From contig NZ_CP151951.1 of assembly GCF_038592985.1 (NCBI RefSeq), forward strand, positions 4,207,001 to 4,271,000: a DNA stretch of 64,000 bases. The letters run 5' to 3'. Shown piece by piece: positions 51,718 to 64,000 of the stretch (positions are counted from its first letter, which is position 1; every line of letters begins with the position of its first letter). The DNA comes from Paenibacillus sp. FSL R10-2782. Lineage in GTDB: Bacteria; Bacillota; Bacilli; Paenibacillales; Paenibacillaceae. The translations under genes were made by a program, and so were the position numbers. The notes beneath the pieces are model-generated. The model was not told the origin of the DNA. It worked only from the letters and a program-made list of their open reading frames with translations, and made no database searches.

Positions 51718-52646
51718 GGCCTCACCTCGTTTCTGATCCGTTTGCGTTTCAAATCCGTATATCCTGCACGCGTTCCCAAATGTGATGTAAGCCAGGCAAT
51801 CGCGTCAAGATGATCCTGTACAACCACATCCACAAGCGGGTCCCTGCCGTTTATTTTTTTGCGGGTCGCATTCACTTTACCCACGGCTATTCCACGAACA
51901 GTCACCACCCGCAAGCCAGAGGTAATCGTCATGGCCTGAAATAACGGAGGTTTTTCCAAGGACTTTAGACCTATTTTATTTAAGGTCTTTCGACTTATGG
52001 CATGCGGAATTCCAGTCATGGATGCCCCTCCTAAATCAGCACGGTTCGACAAAATATTCAATACATGCTTTGCTTCAACCACAGGATGCACCGAAGTACG
52101 GTCTACTGGCCCATGATAATCATTCAGTGCAAGATCCGCTCCCGCATGTATGGCTTGTATGAATGGCTTGAGTCTGACGCAGGGAATAACGATATCACCA
52201 TCCAGAAAAAGCAGTACCTGCCCGGAAGCCGCCTCCGCTCCAATGCGGCGACCAATATCATGCCCTAATGGTTGCGGAAAGGAAAGCACTCGCGCGCCCG
52301 CCGCTTTTGCCGCCTTGGCCGTCCTGTCGCTTGATCCGTTCTCGACCACAATGACCTCAGTGTGTGGATGAACATGGCGTGCCTCACGGACAACAGCCCC
52401 GATCGTTTTTTGCTCATTCATAGCCGGAATAATGACGGATATCAGCAATTTTTCAGCCGAAGACGAACCGTGGGACCGTTCTTCACCTGTCTGTGCTTCT
52501 GTGACGGGACCTCTTCTTGTTAGAGGGTCCGATGGGATATGCACGGATGGTGTTCGTACAGGCAGCCACAACTTTGGGTAGAGATAATTAGCACTGGAAT
52601 GCCGCCTGCGATTAGCCTTGAATCCAAATCTTGTCTGCTTCCTCAT
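51714..52646 (-). CDS. DPM-like family 2 glycosyltransferase (tandem paralogue)
   Basis: A 310-residue protein with a basic N-terminus (FKANRRRHSS) and the GT2 motifs SVIIPAMNEQKTIG near residue 70, VVENGSSDRT near 98 and LFLDGDIVIP near 146. The shared sequence after that, including LALNDY, the RADLGGASMTGIPHAISR region and the HLDAIAWL end, matches the downstream neighbour. First gene of a four-gene unit (51714, 50782, 49985, 49257), all overlapping by 4 nt. A sigma-K-like promoter lies 63 nt upstream. Confidence 0.87.
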   Translation of the reverse strand: MRKQTRFGFKANRRRHSSANYLYPKLWLPVRTPSVHIPSDPLTRRGPVTEAQTGEERSHGSSSAEKLLISVIIPAMNEQKTIGAVVREARHVHPHTEVIVVENGSSDRTAKAAKAAGARVLSFPQPLGHDIGRRIGAEAASGQVLLFLDGDIVIPCVRLKPFIQAIHAGADLALNDYHGPVDRTSVHPVVEAKHVLNILSNRADLGGASMTGIPHAISRKTLNKIGLKSLEKPPLFQAMTITSGLRVVTVRGIAVGKVNATRKKINGRDPLVDVVVQDHLDAIAWLTSHLGTRAGYTDLKRKRIRNEVRP

Positions 52647-52708
52647 GCTACCGCCTCACCTCCCTTGCTGCTGTATGGATAGACAGCTTGATTAGGACAG
52701 TTCAACAT

Positions 52709-52736
52709 AACCTATGCGGTCTAAAACCCGTGTGTA
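52709..52736 (-). promoter_or_regulatory. candidate sigma-K promoter of the GT2 operon
   Basis: On the minus strand AC (52736-52735), 17 nt, CATAGGTTA (52717-52709), an exact CATANNNTA. A second AC gives a 15-nt spacer. It precedes the first gene of the 52646-49257 operon. Confidence 0.65.
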
Positions 52737-52835
52737 ACGGCAAGCGTGGAGTCTTTTCGACATTGCATTTTACGATAAGTTTCGACAAAACCGATTAAAC
52801 CGATTAAATAAATTAGTTATTAGGGACTAAAGAAT

Positions 52836-54984
<2,149 letters not shown>

Positions 54985-55081
54985 ATCATAATTGCATTCC
55001 TCTTATTCATCCTCGTCCATAGACCATTGTCGTTGTGCAGCTGTCATCCAACCCTGCTCATAAAATGGACGAAAAAAAATA

Positions 55082-55151
55082 GGGGTGCAGTTTACAAGAC
55101 TGCGCCCCTCCCCCCTATGTATATGGCGTCCCCCAGCGGGACGCTCTTTTT
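55082..55151 (+). terminator. double terminator after first protease gene
   Basis: A hairpin GGGGTGCAGT/ACTGCGCCCC (from 55082) is followed by GCGTCCC (55126-55132)/GGGACGC (55138-55144) and a T run. The same pair of hairpins, in altered form, follows the second protease gene. Confidence 0.85.
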
Positions 55152-55221
55152 GTTTCTCCTATACCATTCGATTAATTTCGACTAAATAAGACAAATACAA
55201 TCTAAATCGGGTCTTTAGTCT

Positions 55222-57169
<1,948 letters not shown>

Positions 57170-57267
57170 ATTGAGCTTAAACTAGCAATCTTCTGGCTCT
57201 ACTTAGAATATATAAAAAGAGGGCGATATTACCATTACAAGTGTGCCCTCTCCCCCCTCATATATAC

Positions 57268-57295
57268 GGCGTCCCTTCATCGGGACGCCTTTTTC
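57268..57295 (+). terminator. terminator after second protease gene
   Basis: GGCGTCCC (57268-57275) and GGGACGCC (57282-57289), then TTTTT. It matches the second hairpin at 55126-55144. Confidence 0.88.
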
Positions 57296-57333
57296 TTGTT
57301 TTATGAAAATTCGCAACCCTGTGCAGGCGTGCT

Positions 57334-58092
57334 TTAATCGTGCCCGATTGCAATCCACAGAATCAAACCTTCACAAATTGAACCTGCGTGTCCGCGTTCC
57401 ACAGTAAACACCGCCGAATCTCTCTGACATTTCGTGACAGATACCGTTACCCCCGGTAAGCTCGCATTTCCTGTGATTGCATAATGCACGTCCTGGAATG
57501 GCTGCTCAAACACAATGCTCACTTCATTCCTGCACGCTTCTGCGGGAATGTGAAAAAAAACGCTGCCAAACCGTGTTGAAGCCGCTCTTGAATTAAATGC
57601 ATGCTTACGGAGAAGCCCGTCATCATCCGTAAAAGCAGCTTGCTTGTCAGCGGACAACGCTAACCGCTGCTGCTTGGGGCGATGTCTGCCTTCGGCAATG
57701 TGAATACTGGTAATGGAACAATCCAGCAACGATTCCTGCTCTGACTGACCCCTGGACGTTACAGACGTCTGGCCGTCTTCCGTCCCGGATTCCATATTCG
57801 TCTCTGGCACAGACAGCAGCAATACAGACGCCCGGTTCATCAGCATGGCTTCCTCCAGTGTCTTGGGAAGCTTGTGCTTTCGCCATGCTGCTTCATCCAC
57901 AGTGATAGGGTCATGAGTTAGAGCTTGGGTATCCACGATTGACTTTACATTCACCGTTTCCCGCTGGAGCGGTTTATCATTGCCGGGGGAGGACGTTTTA
58001 TTTTTGTCTATACGAGGGGAGGGAACCGCGTTGGAAGAGTTACGCCGTACTGTTCTTTTATCCTTACTATTATGGTTCATGCGATGGTTCAT
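57334..58092 (-). CDS. WIAG-tail-like protein
   Basis: A 252-residue protein. Residues 1-60 are basic and hydrophilic. Residues 75-100 contain LPKTLEEAMLMNRASVLLLSVPE. The C-terminal 80 residues (RFGSVFFHIPAEA, EVSIVFEQPF, then a terminal LILWIAIG) match what I remember of the WIAG-tail domain, a beta module found at the ends of Firmicute surface proteins. ATG 58092 follows AAAGGAGCG. No signal peptide. A sigma-K-like promoter lies 87 nt upstream. Probably a spore-surface protein; whether it is glycosylated or anchors the glycan is unknown. Confidence 0.68.
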   Translation of the reverse strand: MNHRMNHNSKDKRTVRRNSSNAVPSPRIDKNKTSSPGNDKPLQRETVNVKSIVDTQALTHDPITVDEAAWRKHKLPKTLEEAMLMNRASVLLLSVPETNMESGTEDGQTSVTSRGQSEQESLLDCSITSIHIAEGRHRPKQQRLALSADKQAAFTDDDGLLRKHAFNSRAASTRFGSVFFHIPAEACRNEVSIVFEQPFQDVHYAITGNASLPGVTVSVTKCQRDSAVFTVERGHAGSICEGLILWIAIGHD

Positions 58093-58178
58093 AATGACCG
58101 CTCCTTTGGCACAGGAGTGAACCAGCGGTCGCTCCGCTTCATTCACTCGGCTGGAAATCATGGCTAATGCCTATAGGA

Positions 58179-58206
58179 TAGCCTATGCTCACAACTGGGC
58201 TCATGT
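58179..58206 (-). promoter_or_regulatory. candidate sigma-K promoter
   Basis: On the minus strand AC (58206-58205), 17 nt, CATAGGCTA (58187-58179), an exact CATANNNTA, just after the stop of the upstream GT4 gene and before the WIAG-tail-like gene. Confidence 0.62.
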
Positions 58207-58208
58207 CA

Positions 58209-59369
58209 CTACGTTACGCAATCCAGCATGATTTGCGCCCAGCGATGTGCTGAATGCTGCCATAAAAACCGTTTTCGCACCTCGTCAAGCCCTGCCTCTC
58301 CCATTCGTCGCCGCAAGTCAGGTTGCTGGAGCAGTCCAATGACGGCAGCAGCCATTTCCTGCTCCCCCGGAGATGATGACACAAGCCAGCCCGTCTCCCC
58401 GTGTTGTACAACCTCCGGGATGCCGCCCGTACGGGAAGCAACTACGGGTACACCTGCGGCCATCGCTTCCAGATTGACCAGCCCGAAGGCCTCATTTCCC
58501 ACCGAAGGAACGACGGTCACATCGGCCAACTGGTACAGCGAGGCCAGTGCCGGATGAGGAACATAGTCGAGAAACTCGACGTGCTTCCCCATCCTGAGCT
58601 TACGCGTCTGCCGATGCAGCGACGCCGAATAGGATGTGAGACGGTCCTGCCCGTAATAGGCGCTGCCCGCAATGAGCAGCAGCACATCCGGGCAGGCACG
58701 GGCGATACGCGGCAGGGCCTTGAGCAGCCGATGAACGCCCTTGCCGGGCACCAGCCTGCCCGCATACAGTATGATCCGGCGGCCTGCCCAGCCAAAATCG
58801 TTCAGCCGCGCCGCTCTGACCGCTTCTGCCGCAGGTGTCCAGCGCGGCAGGAAATCGCCGGGATGAATGCCCAGCTCATTTATAGCGATGCGTTGCCTGA
58901 CAGCATCAGAGCTGTCAGCAGCTACGACGGATCGCATGTAGGCGCTGTTCACAATGATCCGCTCCAGCGGCTGCAGCAGTCGTTTCACTTCCTTCCGTTG
59001 CAGGTACGGCTCCCGAATGAAAGTGGTCGAATGCAAAGTCAGTACGATCCGGCTATCGGGCAAAGCGTTGTGGATCGCATATGCCGCAGCAGGGCGGTTG
59101 TGTACATCGACCACCGCAGGAGACCATCTTTTCAGGTCGGAAATCACCTCGGAAATATAGCTTGACCCTTGCTTATAACGTATGCAGGGCACCCCGTCCA
59201 CATCGGCGTTATCCGGTACCTCTTCTCCCCGTATGCCATATATCTGTACCTGAAGCTTATCGCTGGCCAGTGGTACCATATGGGCAATAACCCGCTCCAC
59301 CGAACTGCTGCGGGGCGAAGGTATAACAAAAGAACCCGGTGTAACGACTGCTACCTTCGGCCTCTGCAT
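58209..59369 (-). CDS. family 4 glycosyltransferase, CotSA-like
   Basis: A 386-residue GT4 enzyme: VVTPGSFVIPSPRSSSVERV at the N-terminus, the YAGRLVPGKGVHRL donor segment near residue 205, VPSVGNEAFGLVNLEAMAAGVPV near residue 290 and GGIPEVV. The N-terminal pattern and length resemble spore coat CotSA of B. subtilis. ATG 59369 follows AAAGAAGGTG; an in-frame ATG at 59501 has no comparable site. It lies next to the WIAG-tail-like gene and opposite the YheC/D gene. Confidence 0.9.
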   Translation of the reverse strand: MQRPKVAVVTPGSFVIPSPRSSSVERVIAHMVPLASDKLQVQIYGIRGEEVPDNADVDGVPCIRYKQGSSYISEVISDLKRWSPAVVDVHNRPAAAYAIHNALPDSRIVLTLHSTTFIREPYLQRKEVKRLLQPLERIIVNSAYMRSVVAADSSDAVRQRIAINELGIHPGDFLPRWTPAAEAVRAARLNDFGWAGRRIILYAGRLVPGKGVHRLLKALPRIARACPDVLLLIAGSAYYGQDRLTSYSASLHRQTRKLRMGKHVEFLDYVPHPALASLYQLADVTVVPSVGNEAFGLVNLEAMAAGVPVVASRTGGIPEVVQHGETGWLVSSSPGEQEMAAAVIGLLQQPDLRRRMGEAGLDEVRKRFLWQHSAHRWAQIMLDCVT

Positions 59370-59593
59370 CAGTCCTGCACCTTCTTTCCTCTCTGATTCA
59401 AGCGATCCTGCGCATTCAACACTCCTACACTCATGGTGTATCATATCGTCTCCCTGCCTGAAAGGTGCCTGGCTCCTTACTTTGGGCAAGCAGCAAGGCA
59501 ACCGTCCATGCCTGGCCGATCTTTAAAACATATGATGGACTAGAACCACTGAGTTGTCAGTTAGAGTCTCAACAAGGAAGGGCGGACATACCC

Positions 59594-60709
59594 ATGCTGC
59601 ATGTAGGCATCATGCTCAACCCGGCGACGTACCGGGGCATCCCCGCCATGAGGACGGGTTATGAATCACTCGTCAATTACGAAGACGCCGGATTGAGCTA
59701 CGAGCTAATTCCCTGCTTTCTTCGTCTGGAGAATATTCATATACCATCTGGAACATGCCGGGCTTTTGTTAAACATGGTAACGGCTATCATCAGATGACT
59801 CTCCCGTTGCCACAGGTCATCCACAATCGGACACTCTATCGACAGAACGAAAACGCCAGTGACATCAACAGACTGGTACAGAACGGAATTTATATCTTTA
59901 ATGAACAAAACCGTTTCCGTAAGGACCACATACATGCGATATTGCAGGAAGACCCTCTGCTGCACCCTCATCTTCCGCGAACGCTGCAAGGCAACCTGGC
60001 TTCGATTCGTACCTTGATGGAGCAAACCGGAGATGTCGTCATCAAGCCAAGCAGCGGGAGCATCGGCAAAGGAATTATGCGTCTGAGACATTCCCGTGGT
60101 GACTGGACCTTACAATGCGCACATCCCGCTGTACCGGAGCGCTGGATCACCCTGCGCCTGCATGCCGGAGAACTGCCTGCATTTCTGCCCAAGCGGCTGT
60201 TGCATAGTCCTCATATCGTGCAGGAAACTTTACCGCTCGCTTTGTATAACAACCGCCCTTTTGATATTCGCGTGACGGTTCAACGCGGATATGGCGGCAT
60301 TTGGAGCGTAACAGGCATGTTTGCCAAAATTGCTCCCTCCCACACCTTCGTTTCCAATGTGGCGCAGGGTGGCTCAGCCCGTTTCTTGCCAGAGGTGCTG
60401 TCACAGGTACGGACGGCTCAGCCATGGAACACAGCCCGTCTGATGAATGAATTGGAAAGGCTCGCGCTGCAAATCGTTCATCGGCTGGCACAAAACCTTC
60501 CCCGGCTGGCTGACGTCGGTCTGGACCTGGGCATTACGCAAGAAGGCAAGATTGTTTTTATCGAATGCAACGGCCGCGATCAGCGCTACGGATTCAGCCA
60601 GGCGGGCATGAACAATGTCTGGAAAGAAACGTACACTCAGCCGATGGCTTACGCCCGTTGGCTTCTCGAACGGATGCCCCCGGCGGACACCGACCGTCCA
60701 CTGTATTGA
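59594..60709 (+). CDS. YheC/YheD-family ATP-grasp protein (spore coat associated)
   Basis: A 371-residue protein. The C-terminal half is an ATP-grasp fold: VVIKPSSGSIGKGI near residue 152, FDIRVTVQR near 220, and the metal site DVGLDLGITQEGKIVFIECNGR near 310. This is the YheC/YheD architecture, proteins located in the spore coat. ATG 59594 follows GGAAGGGCGG; the N-terminal extension to 59465 has no site. The reaction is unknown; ATP-grasp enzymes ligate carboxylates to amines or thiols, so it may modify a coat polymer. Confidence 0.88.
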   Translation: MLHVGIMLNPATYRGIPAMRTGYESLVNYEDAGLSYELIPCFLRLENIHIPSGTCRAFVKHGNGYHQMTLPLPQVIHNRTLYRQNENASDINRLVQNGIYIFNEQNRFRKDHIHAILQEDPLLHPHLPRTLQGNLASIRTLMEQTGDVVIKPSSGSIGKGIMRLRHSRGDWTLQCAHPAVPERWITLRLHAGELPAFLPKRLLHSPHIVQETLPLALYNNRPFDIRVTVQRGYGGIWSVTGMFAKIAPSHTFVSNVAQGGSARFLPEVLSQVRTAQPWNTARLMNELERLALQIVHRLAQNLPRLADVGLDLGITQEGKIVFIECNGRDQRYGFSQAGMNNVWKETYTQPMAYARWLLERMPPADTDRPLY

Positions 60710-60797
60710 TTTACGTCACATTCTGTGTCAATATAGTTCAGAGCGGCCGGACATGTTCCGGCCAAGACGGCTCGGAAATGAACAAGGGGGATCTGAA

Positions 60798-61595
60798 ATG
60801 GCAAAACAGTGGCTGCGGCTCATGACTGAGCTATCATCGCGCAAGTGGGTGTGCCGGGTTGTGGGTTCCTTTGCCCAAAGCGGTGCAAGCCGACTTTTTA
60901 TCCCCACCTTTATACGTACGTACCAGATCCAGACGCATGAGGCTGAACAGGAATGGAAGGAATACCGTTCCCTGAACGCCTATTTTACACGCAAATTAAA
61001 AGCGGGCATGCGCCCGATTGATACGAACGCCGAGGTGATGACCAGTCCAGTGGATGCGCGGATTACGTTCACTGGCCCAATTACATCCGGCACGATTTTG
61101 AATGTCAAAGGTCAGGACTATACGCTGGATGAGTTGCTTAACCGTTCGCCGCGTCTTGAGAAATACACGCACGGCTATGCTTTTGTGCTGTATCTCAGCC
61201 CGACTGATTATCATCGTATTCATGCGCCGGTATCCGGTACACTGGTGGAGAAGGAACATTTGCGCGGCAAGGTATATCCGGTGAATGACTTCGGCTTACA
61301 GCACATGAGAGCGGTTCTGAGCCGCAATGAACGGCAGATTACGTACATTGCCCATGAATACGGCGAGGTGGCGGTCGTCAAGGTTGGCGCGATGAATGTA
61401 AGCAGCATCAAATACACCGATGACGAAGCCCTCTCATGGGAAAAAGGCGACGATCTCGCCTATTTCGAGTTTGGATCAACCGTCGTTCTGTTGACCGAAA
61501 ATGGCACATTTGAACCTGACCCTGTGCTGAAGCTGGGAGATGTAGTTAGAATGGGACAGCGTCTCGGTTGCTTCCGGCACGATCCCAAAGCATAA
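60798..61595 (+). CDS. psd: phosphatidylserine decarboxylase
   Basis: A 265-residue proenzyme. The self-cleavage motif FGST (Gly226-Ser227, normally LGST) creates the pyruvoyl group. Earlier hallmarks are SPVDARI near residue 73 and the DYHRIHAPVSG block near residue 134. It decarboxylates phosphatidylserine to phosphatidylethanolamine at the membrane. ATG 60798 follows AAGGGGG; the in-frame ATG at 60615 lies inside the preceding gene. No pssA is visible beside it. Confidence 0.95.
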   Translation: MAKQWLRLMTELSSRKWVCRVVGSFAQSGASRLFIPTFIRTYQIQTHEAEQEWKEYRSLNAYFTRKLKAGMRPIDTNAEVMTSPVDARITFTGPITSGTILNVKGQDYTLDELLNRSPRLEKYTHGYAFVLYLSPTDYHRIHAPVSGTLVEKEHLRGKVYPVNDFGLQHMRAVLSRNERQITYIAHEYGEVAVVKVGAMNVSSIKYTDDEALSWEKGDDLAYFEFGSTVVLLTENGTFEPDPVLKLGDVVRMGQRLGCFRHDPKA

Positions 61596-61635
61596 GCGAA
61601 TTTGCCGTTACATCACGGCAACGGCGACACGGATG

Positions 61636-61668
61636 AAAGGACCCGGCAGCATTGCTCAGGTCCTTTTT
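61636..61668 (+). terminator. terminator after psd
   Basis: AAAGGACC (61636-61643) and GGTCCTTT (61659-61666), with the T run continuing to 61668. Confidence 0.85.
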
Positions 61669-61762
61669 GGCGTTTATCTTTTTATTCGTTATAGGAATAT
61701 CCTTAGAACCACACGTTCACCTCTCCGTCGCTAGGCTACAGCCTGTCCACCCGCTCATTCCT

Positions 61763-62548
61763 TCACCTGATCTCGGACGGACTTTTCCCAGTGTACTGCT
61801 TGAATTGACGGCTGAAGAAAAAAATATCCCGGTATCCCAAAGCCTCTGCCACCTCAGTCACATTCATTCCGGCATGCAGCAACAGATGCTGTGCGCGCTC
61901 AATTCGCATGCTGATGATATGAGATTGAGCGGAAACACCCAGCAACTCCTTGAATTTGATTGAAAAATAGCGCGGTGACAGCCCTGCCCGTGCCGCCAAA
62001 TCCTCGACGCGGTGAGGAAGCCCCGGATGCTGGCGCACATAATTGGCCGTTTCCCGGATGACTTCGGTGAGCTGATGGCTGACCGGCTGCTCCTGCGGCT
62101 CCTTGCGGTCGGCACGCAGCAAATGTATCATGAGCTGCTTCAGGATTAGCCTGCCCTCCTCCTCGGCCCCGTAAGCGAGTTCCAGGCGCAGACGGACGTA
62201 CCTGGCAAGCATATGCTCCACCTCGACCATTTCCTCCAGCATTCGATAGCTGGCAGGGATGATCTCCGGCTGCTCGGTAAGATCAAAATGGATATAGGTA
62301 AGTACTAGCGGCTTCTGAGGGTTATGTGTGGCATGAGTATCATCCCCCGGCTTGAACAGGAAGCAACTTCCTTTGCTTACCGGAAAGGATTCCCCGTTCA
62401 ATACAACCGTTCCTTCACCGCTCCATACATAAAATAAATCATAGTTTGGCATCGGCCTTTCGCGCACCTGCCATTTCCAGCCCGGCTCGCACACAATTTT
62501 GGCAAAGGCGGACAACAGGATGAACGATGACGCAGACGTATCCAGCAA
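61763..62548 (-). CDS. AraC-family transcriptional regulator
   Basis: A 261-residue regulator. An N-terminal cupin domain (YDLFYVWSGEGTVVLNGE near residue 36, with FLFKPGDDTHATH near 63) binds the effector. The C-terminal 100 residues hold two helix-turn-helix motifs (DLAARAGLSPRYFSIKFKE and the TEVAEALGYRDIFFFSRQFK segment). TTG 62548 lies eight bases after AAGGAGG; GTG 62557 overlaps that site and is less likely. Divergent from the aminotransferase gene. The ligand is unknown; the cupin suggests a sugar. Confidence 0.92.
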   Translation of the reverse strand: MLDTSASSFILLSAFAKIVCEPGWKWQVRERPMPNYDLFYVWSGEGTVVLNGESFPVSKGSCFLFKPGDDTHATHNPQKPLVLTYIHFDLTEQPEIIPASYRMLEEMVEVEHMLARYVRLRLELAYGAEEEGRLILKQLMIHLLRADRKEPQEQPVSHQLTEVIRETANYVRQHPGLPHRVEDLAARAGLSPRYFSIKFKELLGVSAQSHIISMRIERAQHLLLHAGMNVTEVAEALGYRDIFFFSRQFKQYTGKSPSEIR

Positions 62549-62704
62549 AACCTGCACCTCCTTATGCTATTCTTTCGTTGTCCCAGATCCCGTTAAATTA
62601 TAATATAAGCGCAGAACAGCCATTACGCAAAAAATAAAGCTTTTCCTCCATTTCTTGCTTTTTAATTTTGTGTAAGTGTTTTTCTTTTTCTGGGACGCTT
62701 TTGC

Positions 62705-62733
62705 GTGACGCTTACCGTGTGTAATGCTATAAT
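62705..62733 (+). promoter_or_regulatory. sigma-A-like promoter of the aminotransferase gene
   Basis: GTGACG (62705-62710), a 17-nt spacer and a perfect TATAAT (62728-62733), 36 nt before the ATG. ACGC/GCGT inverted bases lie directly upstream. Confidence 0.65.
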
Positions 62734-62768
62734 ATGTAATCAAAATGACTTGGAAGGATGAAACCGGA

Positions 62769-64000
62769 ATGAATCCACTGGCAGCGCAGTTAAACCGCAA
62801 CATTCAGGCAGGCAACGAGCATGTATATGAAATGCTTTCTCTTTTAGGTAAAGAGATTTATTTCCCAAAAGAAGGAATTTTGAGTCAATCGGCAGAGGCG
62901 GGGAAACTTGCTAAAAAATATAACGCTACGATTGGTATTGCTACCGAGGGTAGCGGCCCTATGCATTTGGGGGTCATTCAGGAGAAGCTGTCCGCATACA
63001 GCCCCAAGGACCTGTACCCTTATGCGCCCCCTGCGGGCAAGCCTGAGCTGCGTAGTGTATGGCGGGAAAAAATGCTGAAGGAAAACCCGTCGCTGGCGGG
63101 AAAAAGCTACGGCCTACCGGTGGTTACGAACGCGCTGACTCATGGTTTGAGCATCGTTGCCGACCTCTTTACAGATGAAGGGGATGCTGTCATTTATCCA
63201 GACAAAAACTGGGAAAACTATGAACTGACCTTCGGTATTCGCCGTCATGGACGATTGGTAAATTTCCCATTGTTCACAGAGGACCAACATTTTAATAGTG
63301 ATGGGTTACGCGAAGCACTGCTAGCGCAGAAGGATTACGGCAAAGCCATTGTTGTGTTGAACTTCCCGAACAACCCGACTGGCTATACACCGGGAGTCGA
63401 AGAGGGCAAAGCCATTGTTGCTGCCATTCAGGAAGCTGCGGAAGCAGGCATCAATGTCGTAGTTGTAACAGATGACGCTTATTTTGGTCTGTTCTTCGAG
63501 GACTCCCTGCATGAATCGCTATTCGGCCAGTTAGCTGGACTTCATCCAAGAATTTTACCAGTCAAAATTGACGGAGCCACCAAAGAAGAATTCGTTTGGG
63601 GCTTCCGTGTCGGATTTATTACCTTTGCTTCGGAACATCAGGACGTGCTGAGCGCACTGGAGCAAAAAGCATTGGGAATTATACGGGCAACGATTTCCAG
63701 CGGCCCTCACCCGTCGCAAACCTTCGTGCTGGATGCTCTCAAATCACCGGATTTTGAGCAACAGAAGGAAGAAAAGTTCCAAATCATGAAAGGCCGGGCC
63801 AACAAGGTCAAGGCGCTACTTGATAGCGGAAAATACGGAGATGTATGGAGCTACTATCCTTTCAACTCGGGTTATTTCATGTGTCTCAAGCTGAACGGCT
63901 TGTCCGCCGAACAACTGCGCACACATCTGCTGGAGCAATATGGGGTGGGAACGATTGCACTGGGTGAGCATGATCTCCGTATCGCGTTCTCCTGTATCGA
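62769..64000 (+). CDS. PLP-dependent class I/II aminotransferase, 3' end beyond right edge
   Basis: 410 residues are visible from ATG 62769, which follows GGAAGGATG. Fold-type I features: LNFPNNPTGYTP near residue 198, VTDDAYFG near residue 235, the PLP-binding Lys272 in DGATKEEF, then the Arg of WGFRVGF. The sequence reaches the C-terminal HDLRIAFSCI segment, so perhaps 20-30 residues are missing. The closest familiar class is aspartate/aromatic aminotransferase-like. The substrate is not fixed by motifs. It has a strong promoter of its own. Confidence 0.9.
   Translation, partial: MNPLAAQLNRNIQAGNEHVYEMLSLLGKEIYFPKEGILSQSAEAGKLAKKYNATIGIATEGSGPMHLGVIQEKLSAYSPKDLYPYAPPAGKPELRSVWREKMLKENPSLAGKSYGLPVVTNALTHGLSIVADLFTDEGDAVIYPDKNWENYELTFGIRRHGRLVNFPLFTEDQHFNSDGLREALLAQKDYGKAIVVLNFPNNPTGYTPGVEEGKAIVAAIQEAAEAGINVVVVTDDAYFGLFFEDSLHESLFGQLAGLHPRILPVKIDGATKEEFVWGFRVGFITFASEHQDVLSALEQKALGIIRATISSGPHPSQTFVLDALKSPDFEQQKEEKFQIMKGRANKVKALLDSGKYGDVWSYYPFNSGYFMCLKLNGLSAEQLRTHLLEQYGVGTIALGEHDLRIAFSCI

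Overview
The window looks like a chromosomal stretch of a spore-forming Firmicute of the Paenibacillus polymyxa group. The reasons are strong GGAGG-type ribosome binding sites, frequent TTG/GTG starts, sporulation families (YhcN/YlaJ lipoprotein, CgeB, YheC/D, CotSA-like glycosyltransferase) and a thermolysin-type neutral protease of the length known from 'Bacillus' polymyxa. No rRNA, tRNA, IS element, prophage or CRISPR array was recognised.

Layout. (1) 1-4.1 kb, minus strand: part of a biosynthetic operon with two acyl carrier proteins, an ATP-grasp ligase, a SPASM-type radical SAM enzyme and a BtrH-like protein cut by the left edge. The set recalls the ACP-tethered amino-acid side-chain branch of butirosin, but no aminocyclitol genes are visible. 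(2) 4.5-7.4 kb: an RpiR regulator with nagB and nagA for amino-sugar catabolism. (3) 7.4-11.2 kb: a sporulation lipoprotein, a secreted lipase, and a divergent locus for a split sigma factor (SigO/RsoA) and YvrJ. Both of its promoters carry the same bipartite motif. (4) 11.3-15.4 kb: a four-gene ABC exporter of GldA/F/G type. (5) 15.5-16.4 kb: a decayed glycosyltransferase. (6) 16.6-28.3 kb: two PTS sugar loci. One has a BglP-type transporter, a DUF4038 glycosidase and a LacI regulator. The other has a LicR-like activator with a lactose/cellobiose-type PTS, a mannonate dehydratase and a GH1 phospho-glycosidase. (7) 28.4-31 kb: a chemoreceptor and a secreted VanX-type dipeptidase.

(8) 31.1-52.7 kb and 57.3-59.4 kb: a large polysaccharide and glycosylation locus that I interpret as building the spore surface. 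It holds about a dozen glycosyltransferases, two CgeB-like proteins, a UDP-L-sugar pathway (UDP-GlcNAc 4,6-dehydratase/5-epimerase, reductase, 2-epimerase), sugar-nucleotide epimerases, a short nucleotidyltransferase, Arg/Lys-rich tails, a recurring Gly-aromatic period-4 motif, and an operon of small helical proteins of unknown function. Several transcription units are preceded by matches to the mother-cell sigma-K promoter (AC, 16-17 nt, CATANNNTA). This is the best evidence here that the locus is expressed late in sporulation.

(9) 52.8-57.3 kb: two tandemly duplicated neutral protease genes with duplicated promoters, leaders and terminators, sitting inside the glycosylation locus. (10) 59.6-64 kb: a YheC/D ATP-grasp protein, phosphatidylserine decarboxylase, an AraC regulator, and an aminotransferase that runs off the right edge.

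Family names come from motif recognition without database searches. Promoter, operator and terminator calls come from reading the sequence by eye.
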